A program made the position numbers and the translations under genes. A stretch of 19,472 nucleotides of DNA from the NCBI GenBank assembly GCA_050256135.1, contig JBFWIF010000038.1, positions 1 to 19,472 on the forward strand, read 5' to 3'. The stretch is from RZYP01 sp050256135. GTDB lineage: Bacteria; Bacillota; Negativicutes; Acidaminococcales; Acidaminococcaceae. A model generated the notes under the pieces. The model did no database searches. It saw only the letters and a program-made list of their open reading frames with translations, and had not been told where the DNA came from. Of this stretch, positions 8,452 to 14,548 are shown piece by piece; the stretch's first letter is position 1; the number at the start of each line of letters is the position of its first letter.

Positions 8452-9102
8452 TTAGTTGTTGTCTTGAATTTCGCTGACCATGTAAGCGCTGCTGATGAAT
8501 GGCAAAATGTCTTTTGCGAAATCGATGCGGCCGTTGCTGGTCAGATAGAGAAGGTCGCCTTCAACTAAAGTATAGTTTTGGCTGACATCGCCTTTTTTCA
8601 ATATATTGTTCAGGTTGAGCTTGATAGGCTCGCCCTTATGATCTTTGTGAACAAGGAACACTTTCTTTTTGGCAGCGTCCTTGGTGAAGCCGTTTGCTGC
8701 GCCGATAGCATCCAGGAGCTTATGTGATTTCGTAAGCTCGTAGAGACCCGGCTTATTTACTTCGCCCAAGACATAGACACGTGTAGTACCAAGCTGGGCT
8801 ATATTCACTGTCACCTGAGGTTTCACAAGGTATTCAGACAGCCTTTGCTCCAGTGTTTGCGTGAACTGTGCTATGGTCATGCCTGTAATATCGACTTCGC
8901 CAATCAAAGGAAAGGAAAGCTTGCCGTCCGGTCTCACTATGTATTTGCCGGTAGGTGCTGACACTACAGTACTGATATCTTCATGTCCGAGGACAGTAAT
9001 ATCCAGCTGATCTCCCGGGCACATAATATATTCCTCTGCCTGTGCAATACCGCTTATAGCCAGAGAGCAAGCGAAAAGCAATGCTATCAACTTCTTTTTC
9101 AT
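8452..9102 (-). CDS. Short Wza-like polysaccharide export protein (Poly_export + SLBB)
   Basis: 216 residues. A signal peptide (MKKK, hydrophobic 5-20, cleavage after AQA at 22) is followed by a polysaccharide export domain (about 24-102, with PGDQLDITVLGH, VRPDGKLSFPLIGEV and an LSEYLVKPQVTV end). One SLBB domain follows (about 107-186, RVYVLGEVNKPGLY...LLDAIGAANGF). The C-terminal 193-212 segment (DFAKDILPFISSAYMVSEI) looks amphipathic and could be the outer-membrane helix. It is much shorter than E. coli Wza (about 380 residues). Cys12 in LFAC is not a convincing lipobox, so the protein may not be a lipoprotein. GAGGAGG lies seven bases before the ATG. It should form the outer-membrane exit for the capsule, which supports a diderm host. 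Long repeat-filled gaps flank it on both sides. Confidence 0.88.
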   Translation of the reverse strand: MKKKLIALLFACSLAISGIAQAEEYIMCPGDQLDITVLGHEDISTVVSAPTGKYIVRPDGKLSFPLIGEVDITGMTIAQFTQTLEQRLSEYLVKPQVTVNIAQLGTTRVYVLGEVNKPGLYELTKSHKLLDAIGAANGFTKDAAKKKVFLVHKDHKGEPIKLNLNNILKKGDVSQNYTLVEGDLLYLTSNGRIDFAKDILPFISSAYMVSEIQDNN

Positions 9103-9145
9103 GGACTATCCTCCTCAGGTTAAACACTCATTTGAACACAATACA

Positions 9146-9173
9146 TATATAATTAAAGCACTATACAATGCAA
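9146..9173 (-). promoter_or_regulatory. Candidate sigma-70 promoter for the Wza-like gene
   Basis: On the minus strand, TTGCAT (9173-9168) and TATATA (9151-9146) are separated by 16 bp. They lie about 45 nt upstream of the Wza-like start, after the long repeat-rich gap following the phosphatase gene. This would give the export genes their own promoter in addition to read-through from further upstream. The surrounding AT-rich stretch (9120-9175) lacks the repeats found on its far side. The call is by eye only. Confidence 0.45.
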
Positions 9174-9411
9174 AATGCAAGGTCAGTTATTGGACAAATG
9201 GCAGAAATACTGGTGAAATGAACAAGATTCCTCCACTTCGGTCGGAATGACAGGCATAAACCTAAGATTCCTCGACTACGCTCGGAATGACAACCTATTC
9301 CCTCTATCAGTCGCTTCGTGACAGCTTCCTCGTCTGAGGAAGCCTAAGGTGGCTCATGCATCGTCTGAGGAAGGCTAAGATTCCTCCACTTCGGTCGGAA
9401 TGACAATGCCA
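9174..9411. repeat. Repeat-rich intergenic region between the phosphatase and Wza-like genes
   Basis: This region holds no gene. It contains three copies of the 29-bp hairpin repeat on the plus strand: 9224-9252 and 9377-9405 with a CCACTTCGGTCGG core, and 9264-9292 with a CGACTACGCTCGG core. It also holds a perfect 8-bp-arm hairpin GCTTCCTC-GTCT-GAGGAAGC at 9324-9343 and a truncated second copy of that element at 9362-9376 (CGTCTGAGGAAGGCT). The last 29-bp copy ends only 6 nt from the phosphatase stop codon, so it may act as a 3' end structure for that gene. Read as RNA in either direction, these elements make short stem-loops without a strong uridine tract. Confidence 0.75.
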
Positions 9412-10203
9412 CTAGTCGAAGAGGCGGCTGAAGAAGCCTTTTTCTTTTTCTTCCGGTACTTTTATTTCCTTCGGTGCGTCGAGGCTCAGATATTCGTCCC
9501 TCAAGATAGCTGCCGGGTTTATTCTGGTTATTTGCTCCAGCATTTGTGGTGTAATTCTTCCGGAAATCAATTCAATCCCACTGGTTGCATCAGTATGCCG
9601 GTGTTCCACACTGTGAGCATCAGTACCAAGAAAATGCACCATATTATTGTCGAGCAGCAGATTGGCAAAGTCCTTCACTTCCGTGCCGAATTTACCGCTA
9701 AAGCTACCAACATTGCACTGTACTAAGGCACCGTTTCTTGCCCACTGATGCAAGAGACGCGGATGTTTGGCGAGATACGGATGACGCTCGGGATGAGCAA
9801 TGATCGGTATCAACTCTTTGATCTGTACTTCATACAGAAATTCATCCGCATAATTAGGCACTGTATTAGCCGGTAATTCAACAAGGATATAGCGGCTGCC
9901 TGCCAAGCAGTAATCTTTCGCTCCGCTTTTTAAGAGATTCAGGATATCCCAATTCATTTCGAGCTCTGCTCCCGGATAAACCTGAATGGGAATGCCAGAC
10001 TCCTTAACGATTGTATTCAATTCGTCAGTTTTAGTTATGATAGTCTGCCAGTCAGCATGATTGGCACCTTCTACAATATGGGGTGTTGCGATAATATCCG
10101 TAGTGCCAGATTTCGCCGCCATCTTCAAAAGTTCCAGCGACTCTGCCGTATTTTTTGCTCCGTCATCTAGTCCGTTTATAATGTGAGTATGAATATCTAT
10201 CAT
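9412..10203 (-). CDS. PHP-type protein tyrosine phosphatase, CpsB/CapC/YwqE family
   Basis: 263 residues, cytoplasmic, metal-dependent PHP fold. Metal ligands are visible in order: IDIHTHIINGLDDGA (His5, His7, Asp14), TPH (His42), PGAELEM (Glu80), AHPERH (His137, then Glu139-Arg140-His141) and GTDAHS (Asp195, His197). CpsB-type enzymes dephosphorylate the tyrosine cluster of the capsule BY-kinase, here encoded three genes downstream. The order phosphatase, exporter, co-polymerase, kinase differs from the streptococcal cpsABCD order but keeps the same partners. GGGGGAAG lies about 8 nt before the ATG, and the gap to the upstream dehydratase gene is only 32 nt, so the two are probably co-transcribed. 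The C-terminus ends in a charged, lysine/glutamate-rich tail. Family call is firm. Confidence 0.92.
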   Translation of the reverse strand: MIDIHTHIINGLDDGAKNTAESLELLKMAAKSGTTDIIATPHIVEGANHADWQTIITKTDELNTIVKESGIPIQVYPGAELEMNWDILNLLKSGAKDYCLAGSRYILVELPANTVPNYADEFLYEVQIKELIPIIAHPERHPYLAKHPRLLHQWARNGALVQCNVGSFSGKFGTEVKDFANLLLDNNMVHFLGTDAHSVEHRHTDATSGIELISGRITPQMLEQITRINPAAILRDEYLSLDAPKEIKVPEEKEKGFFSRLFD

Positions 10204-10235
10204 GAAATCTTCCCCCTCTTCTCATCTTCCTTTTT

Positions 10236-12056
10236 TTAAAAGTGATTAGGTGTATACGTAGGAACCATTTCCTTCAACAGCTCAATGTACTCTGTATCTG
10301 TCTGACATTCCTTGAATCTGGCTAATTGCTCACGCAGTGTCTGCGGTTCCTCATCCCGAAGATTGGCGCGGAAGATTTTGGTATGCATCGTCGCGCTCGT
10401 ACCTTCTTCAGCGGTCAAAAGTTCTTCGAACAATTTCTCGCCTGGTCGCAGCCCGGTAAAGGCTATCGGTATCTCTCCGTCCTCATGTCCATAGAGCCTG
10501 ATCATATTCTTGGCCAAATCAACTATTTTGACTGGCTGGCCCATGTCCAGCACGAATACTTCCCCGCCCTTTCCCATCGCACCTGCCTGCAAAATCAGCT
10601 GCGAAGCTTCCGGAATCGTCATGAAGTAGCGTTTCATCTCTGGATCGGTAACTGTGACAGGACCGCCTGCTTCAATTTGTTTTTTGAATAGCGGCACTAC
10701 GCTGCCGCGGCTGCCAAGTACATTGCCGAAACGCACGGTAATATATTTAGTCGCAAACTGCTGATTGAGTCCCTGCATTACTTTTTCGGCCACACGTTTG
10801 GTTGCCCCCATCACGCTGGTCGGATTAACTGCTTTGTCGGTAGAAACCATGATGAAGGTTTCTACACCTTTTTCACCGGCTAGTCTGGCCGTCCGCCAGC
10901 TGCCGTAAACATTGTTGCGCACAGCTTCTTCCGGTTGTGCTTCCATGAGCGGTACATGCTTATGCGCTGCAGCGTGGAAGACAACCTGCGGCTTATAGCG
11001 GTCAAAAACGCCGGCCATGCGTTCGGTATCACGTACACTGGCAATAATAGGTACCAATCGTTTCGAACCGTACAGGTTTCCGAGTTCACGGTGAATTTCG
11101 TAAATACTGTTTTCGCCTTTGCCCAGCAAGAGCAGCGTCGAAGGTTTCATCTGCATGACCTGTCTGCAAAGCTCCGAGCCAATCGAGCCGCCAGCGCCTG
11201 TTACCATGACACATTTGCCTCTGAGATAACCGGCTATTTTTTCCAGGTCAAGAACAACCTGGTCACGTTCCAACAGATCTTCTACGCCAACAGGGCGCAG
11301 CGTTTTCATATTTATATTTTGTTCAAGCAGCGAATAAACGCCCGGTACTATCTGTGTCTTGCACTTAGTCTGGCTGCAGATTTCGACGATAGGCGCGACT
11401 TCTCTTGGCGGCATCGAAGGTATCGCAATTATGATTTCCTTAACGCCGAATTTTTCTACTGTCTGCTGAATCATATCGCGTCCGCCGAGAATTGGGATGC
11501 CAAAAGCCAAATTGCCTTTTTTGGTAACATCGTCATCAATAAAACCGATTATACGGCGGTCATGTGCATGATATTGCGTAATGTCACGCGCCATCAGATT
11601 GCCGGCATCGCCTGCCCCTACAATAAGCACAGGAAGAGTCTCACCGTTTTTCTTCTCTTTAGAAGCATATGTGATCAAAACCCGCAACGCCAATCGGCTT
11701 AGCCCTGTACCAGCCATAACCATGAACATGATAAGTACGAAGATGGTGCGAGGTATGTTGACACCGCTGACTGCGGTGTGCAAAAGATAAAATATAACTG
11801 TACCAGAAATAGTCGCCCCGGCTACCGCCAGAAGCTCCCTGATTCCTGCATAGCGCCAAATACGCCTGTAAAGAGCAAACAAGAGGAAAAAGATCAAATA
11901 GTCTGCTATCAAAAAAGGTATATTCGCAACAATACGCGGAAGATAATGGTCGACCGCAATACCGTCAAAACGTATATATACGCTGGCTATCGCTGCAGCT
12001 ATGATGATCAATATGTCTGATATTACTAAAAATCCAGGAAGCAAATATTTTCGCAT
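10236..12056 (-). CDS. Membrane UDP-GlcNAc 4,6-dehydratase, CapD/WbpM/PglF family
   Basis: I place the start at the ATG at 12056, giving 606 residues, because AGAGGA lies five bases upstream and the product opens with MRKYLLPGFLV. A TTG 15 codons further up (12101) has no good ribosome site. Numbering from the TTG, four membrane helices occupy about 20-45, 58-78, 92-112 and 118-138. A first Rossmann-like domain follows (VGAGDAGNLMAR, 161-172). The catalytic SDR domain has TGAGGSIGSE (301-310), STDKA (420-424) and Met431-x3-Lys435 instead of YxxxK, as in WbpM. LRPGEKLFEELL lies near the end. It converts UDP-GlcNAc to UDP-4-keto-6-deoxy-GlcNAc at the inner membrane. It heads the polysaccharide operon and is divergent from the sigma factor gene. 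Confidence 0.92.
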   Translation of the reverse strand: MRKYLLPGFLVISDILIIIAAAIASVYIRFDGIAVDHYLPRIVANIPFLIADYLIFFLLFALYRRIWRYAGIRELLAVAGATISGTVIFYLLHTAVSGVNIPRTIFVLIMFMVMAGTGLSRLALRVLITYASKEKKNGETLPVLIVGAGDAGNLMARDITQYHAHDRRIIGFIDDDVTKKGNLAFGIPILGGRDMIQQTVEKFGVKEIIIAIPSMPPREVAPIVEICSQTKCKTQIVPGVYSLLEQNINMKTLRPVGVEDLLERDQVVLDLEKIAGYLRGKCVMVTGAGGSIGSELCRQVMQMKPSTLLLLGKGENSIYEIHRELGNLYGSKRLVPIIASVRDTERMAGVFDRYKPQVVFHAAAHKHVPLMEAQPEEAVRNNVYGSWRTARLAGEKGVETFIMVSTDKAVNPTSVMGATKRVAEKVMQGLNQQFATKYITVRFGNVLGSRGSVVPLFKKQIEAGGPVTVTDPEMKRYFMTIPEASQLILQAGAMGKGGEVFVLDMGQPVKIVDLAKNMIRLYGHEDGEIPIAFTGLRPGEKLFEELLTAEEGTSATMHTKIFRANLRDEEPQTLREQLARFKECQTDTEYIELLKEMVPTYTPNHF

Positions 12057-12274
12057 GTAAGTCCTCTTTCCCTTTCCGCCCAAAAACCGGTAATCATTCA
12101 ATAAAGTCCAATAGAATTAATTATACCTCTATTTGCCAAAGCTTACCAGTTAGTCGAACTTTTTAGCGTCTTCTCACCAGATTGTACATTATATCGTTCA
12201 TGTCATAAGAATTGTCCCCCTTTTTTTGCCCACTACCGGAGCTTTCCCAAACGGTTTTGAATTCATCGCAAAGG

Positions 12275-12303
12275 TTGCCAAGCAAATATCTTTGAAGTAG
12301 ACT
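12275..12303 (+). promoter_or_regulatory. Candidate promoter of the sigma factor gene
   Basis: TTGCCA at 12275-12280 and TAGACT at 12298-12303 are separated by 17 bp, about 60 nt before the ATG. The GGTTGC at the -35 resembles the GGTTGC(G)AA seen at the two cassette promoters around 13.83 and 14.59 kb, and both spacers end in TGAA or TGAAG. The likeness is weak but would fit autoregulation. It is a visual match only. Confidence 0.4.
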
Positions 12304-12329
12304 AGTAGTTGGTGCCGACAAAAATATAG

Positions 12330-12347
12330 TGAGAAACCGGTTTCTCA
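12330..12347. promoter_or_regulatory. 18-bp perfect palindrome in the sigma factor leader
   Basis: TGAGAAACCGGTTTCTCA is self-complementary over all 18 bases. It ends at the base where the ribosome site AGAAGGAG (12347-12354) begins, and lies downstream of the candidate promoter. It could be an operator for a dimeric repressor, or a leader hairpin that stacks beside the Shine-Dalgarno sequence and limits translation. No other copy was seen in the window. Confidence 0.6.
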
Positions 12348-12362
12348 GAAGGAGTTGTTTTT

Positions 12363-12944
12363 ATGAAAAACAATCGTTTTGAGAAAAATGGTCAACACTC
12401 AGCTCTAAATCCCTACTTTGCAATCTTGGTACCTGCTGCCAAAAATGGCGGCAAGCGCTCAATGGATACAATTTGTAAAGCCTTTCGTCCTTTAGTCCTA
12501 AGCTTGATCAATAGAAGTGCTTATTACGCTATTCGTGACGATGCAGAAGACATCGCCTACTGCGAAATTGTTTACAGTGTGGATATTTATAAAGGTAAAG
12601 AATATTCACATTTCGCTGGCTATATCAAGGAAAGAGTTGTTTATACTTTGAAGAATGCTCTGCGCAAGGAATGTCTTAAGAACAGCCGTGAACCAGTGAT
12701 GGAAGAAAACAAGCTGGAATATTTCGAGCAAAAGGATAATATCGAAGACCTGCTGCCATTACTAGAAACACGTGAGGCAATGAAGAAACTGCCAGCCAAT
12801 TATCGCCGTCTCTTGGAATGCCGTTATCTGGAAGACTACAGCGTCAAGGAAATAGCGGCTGATATCGGTGTCACTCATCAAGCTGTTTCCAAGATGATTA
12901 AAAATGCATTAAAGCAACTGCGTTTGTTAATATACAATTATTAG
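12363..12944 (+). CDS. Sigma-70-family RNA polymerase sigma factor (regions 2 and 4)
   Basis: 193 residues, the only clear plus-strand gene in the window. Region 2 spans about 36-105: FRPLVLSLI, then DAEDIAYCEIVYSVDIY as region 2.2, then HFAGYIKERVVYTLKNALRKE as region 2.3-2.4. A linker rich in Glu/Lys follows. Region 4 occupies about 137-190 with KLPANYRRLLECRYLEDYSVKEIA and a helix-turn-helix, IAADIGVTHQAVSKMIKNAL (about 164-183). There is no anti-sigma gene beside it. AGAAGGAG lies 8 nt before the ATG, preceded by an 18-bp palindrome. The gene is divergent from the capsule locus and convergent with the DUF1659-DUF2922-YvrJ genes. In B. subtilis, yvrJ lies beside the split sigma factor SigO/RsoA, so this proximity may be functional. 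Its target promoters are unknown. Confidence 0.85.
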   Translation: MKNNRFEKNGQHSALNPYFAILVPAAKNGGKRSMDTICKAFRPLVLSLINRSAYYAIRDDAEDIAYCEIVYSVDIYKGKEYSHFAGYIKERVVYTLKNALRKECLKNSREPVMEENKLEYFEQKDNIEDLLPLLETREAMKKLPANYRRLLECRYLEDYSVKEIAADIGVTHQAVSKMIKNALKQLRLLIYNY

Positions 12945-13088
12945 CATTTTGTTTTTAAATTACCAACAATATGTTACACATTGGTAAAAACCAACATTTA
13001 TCCTTATCTTAAATAATTTTAGCATCTAACAATGTACCTTAAAATATGTTGTAAAGTGTTTTTACCATAAACGTTTTATTTTTACCAA
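12945..13088. other. AT-rich gap after the sigma factor gene with small inverted repeats
   Basis: No gene was seen. TTGGT-AAAA-ACCAA forms a perfect small dyad at 12981-12994. A second stretch, GTTTTTACCATAAACG at 13058-13073, followed by TTTTTACCA at 13079-13087, repeats half of it. The TGGT(A/T)4-5ACCA core recurs in inverted form upstream of the phosphoethanolamine-transferase-like gene (19047-19060). Confidence 0.4.
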
Positions 13089-13142
13089 AGAAATAGAAGA
13101 AACCCCGTTGCATAGATATGCAACGGGGTTTCTTCTATTTCT
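13089..13142. terminator. Bidirectional terminator: 26-bp perfect inverted repeat
   Basis: The arms 13089-13114 and 13117-13142 are perfectly complementary over 26 bp with GA at the centre, so the real loop is a few bases larger. The GC-rich inner stem (AACCCCGTTGCATA) is flanked by A-rich and T-rich outer parts (AGAAATAGAAGA and TCTTCTATTTCT), giving a U-rich tract in either direction. It separates the convergent sigma factor and YvrJ genes; the last base of the repeat is the first base of the YvrJ stop codon complement (13142-13144). Confidence 0.85.
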
Positions 13143-13318
13143 CACGCAGCAGTTTTTCTGCTTTGTTCACTATTCAATTGCAATATTGCCTCCCGCAAGT
13201 CGTTAATACCGGTCGTAAGTTTGTCGAGCTTACTCTCCATGCGTACGAGAAGATAGCCCGACAAGATAATTGGAAAGCCGTAATTACCGATTTGCGCGGC
13301 AAGTGTTTCGGCATCCAC
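13142..13318 (-). CDS. YvrJ family small membrane protein (58 residues, GTG start)
   Basis: A 58-codon frame opening with GTG at 13318-13316, 6 nt after the DUF2922 stop, and ending in TGA at 13144-13142. It reads (M)DAETLAAQIGNYGFPIIL, then a hydrophobic stretch SGYLLVRMESKLDKL, then a short coil TTGINDLREAILQL and a Lys/Arg end. The NYGFPI...YLLVR.ESKLDKL pattern is that of the YvrJ family: one N-terminal membrane segment followed by a charged helix. There is no strong ribosome site of its own, so it is probably translationally coupled to DUF2922. The layout resembles small holins of the BhlA/UviB type, though no homology is claimed. The function of YvrJ is unknown; in B. subtilis it neighbours a two-subunit sigma factor. 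Confidence 0.8.
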   Translation of the reverse strand: MDAETLAAQIGNYGFPIILSGYLLVRMESKLDKLTTGINDLREAILQLNSEQSRKTAA

Positions 13319-13324
13319 TGGTTA

Positions 13325-13537
13325 TTAAGCCAACGGCTCGACGACTGTGGTACGCACACGTGCCTCGGATATGTCGGTCAGGTCACCATTGGCCGTGTTG
13401 AAAACATTGGCGGTAATGATATTTTTCATCGCTGTTTCCGCTTCTGCTTTGGTAACATTGTCACGCGGCTCGTTGATGTTGAAAGTTTTGGTTTTACCCT
13501 TGACATCTTTAAAAACTAATTCTAATACTTTGCTCAT
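13325..13537 (-). CDS. DUF2922 family protein
   Basis: 70 residues, no signal peptide and no membrane segment. The N-terminus SKVLELVFKDVKGKTKTFNI predicts two beta strands. It is followed by a helix (TKAEAETAMKNIITANVF, 29-46) and further strands ending VRTTVVEPLA, which is typical of DUF2922. ATG at 13537 is preceded by AAAGGAG overlapping the stop of the DUF1659 gene, 19 nt upstream. YvrJ follows after 6 nt. The family almost always travels with DUF1659 and has no known role. The same strand-helix-strand layout is seen in the DUF1659 product, suggesting that the two are distant paralogues. Confidence 0.88.
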   Translation of the reverse strand: MSKVLELVFKDVKGKTKTFNINEPRDNVTKAEAETAMKNIITANVFNTANGDLTDISEARVRTTVVEPLA

Positions 13538-13556
13538 AATTTGTTATTCTCCTTTC

Positions 13557-13784
13557 TTAAGCTTCTTCTGCACTCAAAAGACTTTTTTCGGTGCAGTAAA
13601 CTCCTTGTAATTCATGGCTTGCCAAACCGCCAAGCGCATTGCCTGCTGTCAGGATCGCATCCGGAGCAGCGGAGGTTTTGACATTGCTGAAGGTGTAAGT
13701 CTTGCTGAGTGCGGCACCGGTGGAGCTCACACCGTTGTCAAGCTGAACTTGCATGCTTACTTTTTCTACTGTCTTGTTTGCCAT
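13557..13784 (-). CDS. DUF1659 family protein
   Basis: I place the start at the ATG at 13784 (75 residues, MANKTVEKVSMQVQ...). The GTG three codons upstream lies inside the ribosome site AAAGGGGGTGAT and is unlikely. The sequence shows a beta pair (VSMQVQLDNG...SKTYTFSNVKT), a helix (PDAILTAGNALGGLASHE) and a final strand (LQGVYCTEKSLL), as in DUF1659. It has neither a signal peptide nor a membrane segment. It is the first gene of a three-gene operon with DUF2922 and YvrJ, driven by a clear promoter 23 nt upstream that is nearly the same as the amidase promoter. Function unknown. Confidence 0.88.
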   Translation of the reverse strand: MANKTVEKVSMQVQLDNGVSSTGAALSKTYTFSNVKTSAAPDAILTAGNALGGLASHELQGVYCTEKSLLSAEEA

Positions 13785-13806
13785 CTCTATCACCCCCTTT
13801 CACTTA

Positions 13807-13835
13807 CATATATTCAGCGAAATCGCTTTTCGCAA
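13807..13835 (-). promoter_or_regulatory. Promoter of the DUF1659-DUF2922-YvrJ operon
   Basis: TTGCGA (13835-13830), a 17-bp spacer, then TATATG (13812-13807), all on the minus strand. Around the -10 an imperfect dyad TTTCGCTGA-N7-TAAGTGAAA can be read. Transcription would begin a few bases before the G-rich ribosome site, giving a very short leader. The whole segment aligns without gaps to the amidase promoter. Confidence 0.75.
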
Positions 13836-13865
13836 CCCTAGGCGAAAAAGTTTTTGGAAAAGTCC

Positions 13866-13904
13866 AAAGTGGGACAAAGGGGACGGTCCCCTTTGTCCCA
13901 CTTT
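13866..13904. repeat. Family B palindrome (GGGACAAAGGGGAC type), copy 1
   Basis: Arms of 19 bp, AAAGTGGGACAAAGGGGAC and its exact complement, surround one central base (G at 13885). It lies between the DUF1659 promoter and the end of the amidase gene and could end amidase transcription. Copies at 14608, 14779 and 14818 share the core. Confidence 0.85.
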
Positions 13905-13971
13905 TCGAGCGCAGTCGAGAAATCCTGGGTTCCTAAAAGCCTAAGATCCCTCCGCTACGGTCGGGATGACA
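13903..13971. repeat. Two family A hairpin repeats in opposite orientation
   Basis: 13903-13925 is a partial copy in reverse orientation (TTTCGAGCGCAGTCGAGAAA), directly abutting the family B palindrome. 13943-13971 is a full 29-bp copy in forward orientation with the core CCGCTACGGTCGG and the end GGGATGACA. They lie in the gap just after the amidase stop codon. Confidence 0.75.
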
Positions 13972-13980
13972 AGAGCGTGC

Positions 13981-14541
13981 TCATTCGTCATGACAGGAAG
14001 AACTCGGTCCGTTCAGGTACCAGTTGGCCTTGCCACGAAGCACATCGCCGCCGTTCTTCCACACTCCGTCATAATCCGGCAGCTGCCAAAGATCCCATTT
14101 CTCGAAGTCTTCCGTGCCGATTTTTACCGGTCCATAACCATCAATATCGGCAATTTCCGCATGTGTTAAGACATGTTCAAAATCAATTGGCAGTCCCAGA
14201 ACATCTGCCAGTACTGCCAACACCTGCGCTGCCTTTTCAATCTGCAGATCAGTCGGCGGCTCGCTCCCAAGTGAAAAAGCACCGTCGCAGTTGATGGTCG
14301 CATCGAGGCAGCAGCATAGGGCAATCCCAATGGCGCCAGTATTCCTGTGCCAGGTGTGAGCCAGTACCTCTGTGAGGTTGTCAGTGCTCAGATAAATATC
14401 GCCTGCGCCTGTAATATTGATGTGATAATCGCCGAAGGTACTGTCATAGTGTCCCGCCGTCCAGTGCAGATAAATCCTGTCGATGCTGCCTTTCGCCGCT
14501 TTCGCCATTTCTGCTATTTCTTCCAATGTAGTTTTTTCCAT
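13981..14541 (-). CDS. N-acetylmuramoyl-L-alanine amidase-like protein (Amidase_2/PGRP fold)
   Basis: 186 residues from the ATG at 14541, which has GGGAGG eight bases upstream. An in-frame extension to 14640 is built from repeat and promoter DNA and is rejected. Motifs: IYLHWTAGHYD (His26), FGDYHINITGAGDIYLS, AHTWHRNTGAIGIALCCCLDAT (Trp64, His65, then Cys76-78) and PPTDLQIEKAAQVLAVLADVLGLPI, then VLTHAE (His127) and KWDLWQL near 149-154 (Asp150 may be the third metal ligand). The fold should cut the bond between muramic acid and L-alanine. No signal peptide, membrane segment or wall-binding domain is visible, so the protein would need a holin-like route or lysis to reach its substrate. Its promoter is shared in type with the DUF1659 operon. 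It may be phage-derived or a domesticated lysis enzyme. Confidence 0.82.
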   Translation of the reverse strand: MEKTTLEEIAEMAKAAKGSIDRIYLHWTAGHYDSTFGDYHINITGAGDIYLSTDNLTEVLAHTWHRNTGAIGIALCCCLDATINCDGAFSLGSEPPTDLQIEKAAQVLAVLADVLGLPIDFEHVLTHAEIADIDGYGPVKIGTEDFEKWDLWQLPDYDGVWKNGGDVLRGKANWYLNGPSSSCHDE

Positions 14542-14548
14542 GAAAAAA

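Larger units (their letters stand above)
12057..12362. promoter_or_regulatory. Divergent control region between the capsule locus and the sigma factor gene
   Basis: About 306 nt without a gene. For the capsule direction (minus), a perfect TATAAT lies at 12125-12120 with a weak TGGTAA 17 bp upstream (12148-12143). A second TATAAT lies at 12193-12188 with no good -35. For the sigma factor direction (plus), TTGCCA (12275-12280) and TAGACT (12298-12303) are 17 bp apart. An 18-bp perfect palindrome (12330-12347) lies between this candidate promoter and the sigma factor ribosome site. A T-run at 12221-12227 follows a C-run. No repeats of the two families found elsewhere occur here. Confidence 0.5.

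Noticed and set aside
9224..9405. CRISPR array
   Set aside because: The repeats are similar in size to CRISPR repeats, but spacing is irregular (11 to 84 nt), copies are imperfect, they occur in both orientations elsewhere, and no cas gene is present.
10935..11702. 255-codon plus-strand frame opposite the membrane dehydratase gene
   Set aside because: It is antisense to a well-conserved coding region, has no recognisable motif and is best explained as a codon-bias shadow.
12057..12101. TTG start 15 codons upstream in the membrane dehydratase gene
   Set aside because: No good ribosome site, whereas the ATG at 12056 has AGAGGA five bases upstream and opens directly into the first membrane helix.
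12363..12944. Phage origin of the sigma factor and amidase region (prophage remnant)
   Set aside because: No integrase, terminase, capsid or tail gene and no attachment site are visible; a domesticated lysis module remains possible but a prophage is not supported.
13118..13519. 133-codon plus-strand frame across YvrJ and DUF2922
   Set aside because: It starts within the terminator and is antisense to two genes with family matches; composition is not protein-like.
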